A stretch of DNA of 39,420 bases from Gammaproteobacteria bacterium (GTDB lineage Bacteria > Pseudomonadota > Gammaproteobacteria > Steroidobacterales > Steroidobacteraceae): NCBI GenBank assembly GCA_009692285.1, contig SHZO01000004.1, positions 1-39,420 of the forward strand, written 5' to 3'. Under the pieces are notes generated by a model. That model did no database searches. It saw nothing but the letters and a program-made list of their open reading frames with translations, and was not told where the DNA came from. Each line of letters starts with the position of its first letter. Position 1 is the stretch's first letter. Of the stretch, positions 38,261 through 39,420 are shown piece by piece. Position numbers and translations under genes: made by a program.

Positions 38261-38620
38261 ATGTCATCAGACAAACTAACACGCCGCACCCTCCTCAGCG
38301 TATCGCTTTTAGGAGTCACGGGTCTCTCATTGGTGACCGATGCGGCATCAGCGCACACTAAGGTGCCCGCGGCGAGCTCAGCGCCGCTGTTAAGCCCTGC
38401 AGACCCGACCGCTAAGGCGCTTGGTTATATTGAAAATGCTCAGAGTGTCAATGCTAAAAAGAACCCCACTTACAAAACGGGACAGATTTGCGCTAACTGT
38501 TTGCAGTGGATGGATAAAAATCGTACTGCTGCACTCGCTAAGTGCACCCTCTTCCCTGGCAAGATGGTCAAGAATAAAGGGTGGTGCAAGGTGTGGGTCA
38601 AAGCACCCGGCGTTGCGTAA
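38261..38620 (+). CDS. High-potential iron-sulfur protein (HiPIP), Tat-exported
   Basis: Twin-arginine leader TRRTLLSVSLLGVTGLSLV; CANC...C...GWCKVW cluster ligands. Confidence 0.93.
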   Translation: MSSDKLTRRTLLSVSLLGVTGLSLVTDAASAHTKVPAASSAPLLSPADPTAKALGYIENAQSVNAKKNPTYKTGQICANCLQWMDKNRTAALAKCTLFPGKMVKNKGWCKVWVKAPGVA

Positions 38621-38622
38621 TA

Positions 38623-39267
38623 ATGTTTAAAACTCGTTGGGCAGTTGCCGCACGCGTACTGTCCAGCGCCTTTACCAGGCTTTTACTTGCTGCGCTCACT
38701 GTTATCTTGATAGTGGCTTGTAGTGCGCCACCGCCTGAATCCCAGACCGCGCCCTTTTATTCCACTGAAGTGTCTGGGCTCGATTATGGTCGCGGTATCC
38801 ATATGCTTGACACCGAAGCTCACTTACGCGGTTTGGAAGATTTTAAAGGCAGTGTTGCCATACTTTTCTTTGGTTTCACTAGTTGCCCAGATGTCTGCCC
38901 AACCACTTTAGCCAAGCTCAAAGCTGTACGTACAAATCTTGAAAAAGATGCGGAAAGAATTCAAGTAGTCCTAATTAGTGTTGATCCTGAGCGTGACAGC
39001 GCTGCAAAACTGCGCAACTACGTCAAATCCTTTGATCCTTCATTCATTGGTTTGCGACCTGAGCCTGCGGCCTTAAAAAGTGTTCTTAAAGAATTTCGTG
39101 CCATTGCAGAGAAAGCCCCCTCCATTGAAACGCCCGATCTGTACACGGTCGATCATTCTGGGGCGGTGTATATTTATGATCGTAGCAACCACCTGAAATT
39201 AATCACTCAATATGACTTTAAAGTCTCAGAATTAACTGCTGATCTGAGTCGCCTGATACGGGAATAA
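38623..39267 (+). CDS. SCO1/SenC-family copper chaperone/thioredoxin-like protein
   Basis: Lipobox-like [21 protein letters not shown] (CxxxC), [13 protein letters not shown] (conserved His). Confidence 0.93.
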   Translation: MFKTRWAVAARVLSSAFTRLLLAALTVILIVACSAPPPESQTAPFYSTEVSGLDYGRGIHMLDTEAHLRGLEDFKGSVAILFFGFTSCPDVCPTTLAKLKAVRTNLEKDAERIQVVLISVDPERDSAAKLRNYVKSFDPSFIGLRPEPAALKSVLKEFRAIAEKAPSIETPDLYTVDHSGAVYIYDRSNHLKLITQYDFKVSELTADLSRLIRE

Positions 39268-39272
39268 AATCT

Positions 39273-39420
39273 ATGGCTGACTTAGTGCTGGTCGACGGAT
39301 CTTCTTATCTGTATCGCGCTTTTCATGCGCTACCACCCTTCACAAATTCGCAAGGTGAACCCACCGGTGCGGTACTGGGTGTGATTAACATGTTGAATAA
39401 ACTGCTTCGCGAGCAAGCAC
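39273..39420 (+). CDS. polA: DNA polymerase I, N-terminal 5'-3' exonuclease part, truncated by the window edge
   Basis: Starts ATG 39273: [49 protein letters not shown]. Not in the ORF track because it has no stop in the window. Confidence 0.92.
   Translation, partial: MADLVLVDGSSYLYRAFHALPPFTNSQGEPTGAVLGVINMLNKLLREQA

Noticed and set aside
1-39420. Search for CRISPR arrays, IS elements, prophage, restriction or anti-phage systems, tRNA/rRNA
   Set aside because: No regularly spaced direct repeats, transposase, phage genes or tRNA-like cloverleafs noticed by eye; the single HNH protein looks like a common housekeeping-type family member rather than part of a defence island.

Overview
The window looks like a gammaproteobacterial chromosomal segment, possibly Xanthomonadales/Nevskiales-like. 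It is almost fully coding, and I saw no rRNA, tRNA, IS element, prophage or CRISPR array. From left to right it holds: a truncated GNAT gene; a TonB-dependent receptor with a clear terminator; a minus-strand run HNH > xni-like nuclease > lpxL-like > acs; a TraB/GumN-family protein; an NmrA-like Rossmann protein with a signal peptide; two EamA transporters; priA-argS-SPOR protein; a minus-strand operon def-fmt-rsmB-DUF4390-ntrY-ntrX; smg-topA-rlmJ-aroE; a complete-looking arginine operon argR-argG-DUF1611-argC-argD-argF'-argB-argH-thioesterase; then a DUF4870-like gene, lptM, HiPIP, SCO and the start of polA. The arginine operon is the most interesting part. It has no recognisable argA, argJ or argE. 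A DUF1611 protein is translationally coupled to argG, in a family that I recall includes the D-glutamate N-acetyltransferase DgcN, so it is a candidate non-homologous first-step enzyme (N-acyl-glutamate synthase). The operon's carbamoyltransferase belongs to the acetyl/succinylornithine class but has unusual specificity and substrate-loop residues. Two ARG-box-like palindromes exactly 21 bp apart overlap a sigma70-like promoter at argR. Other notable points are a pseudo-AAA+ NtrX, a TonB-box-like segment in the TraB/GumN protein, and lysM/dprA missing from the def/smg locus.
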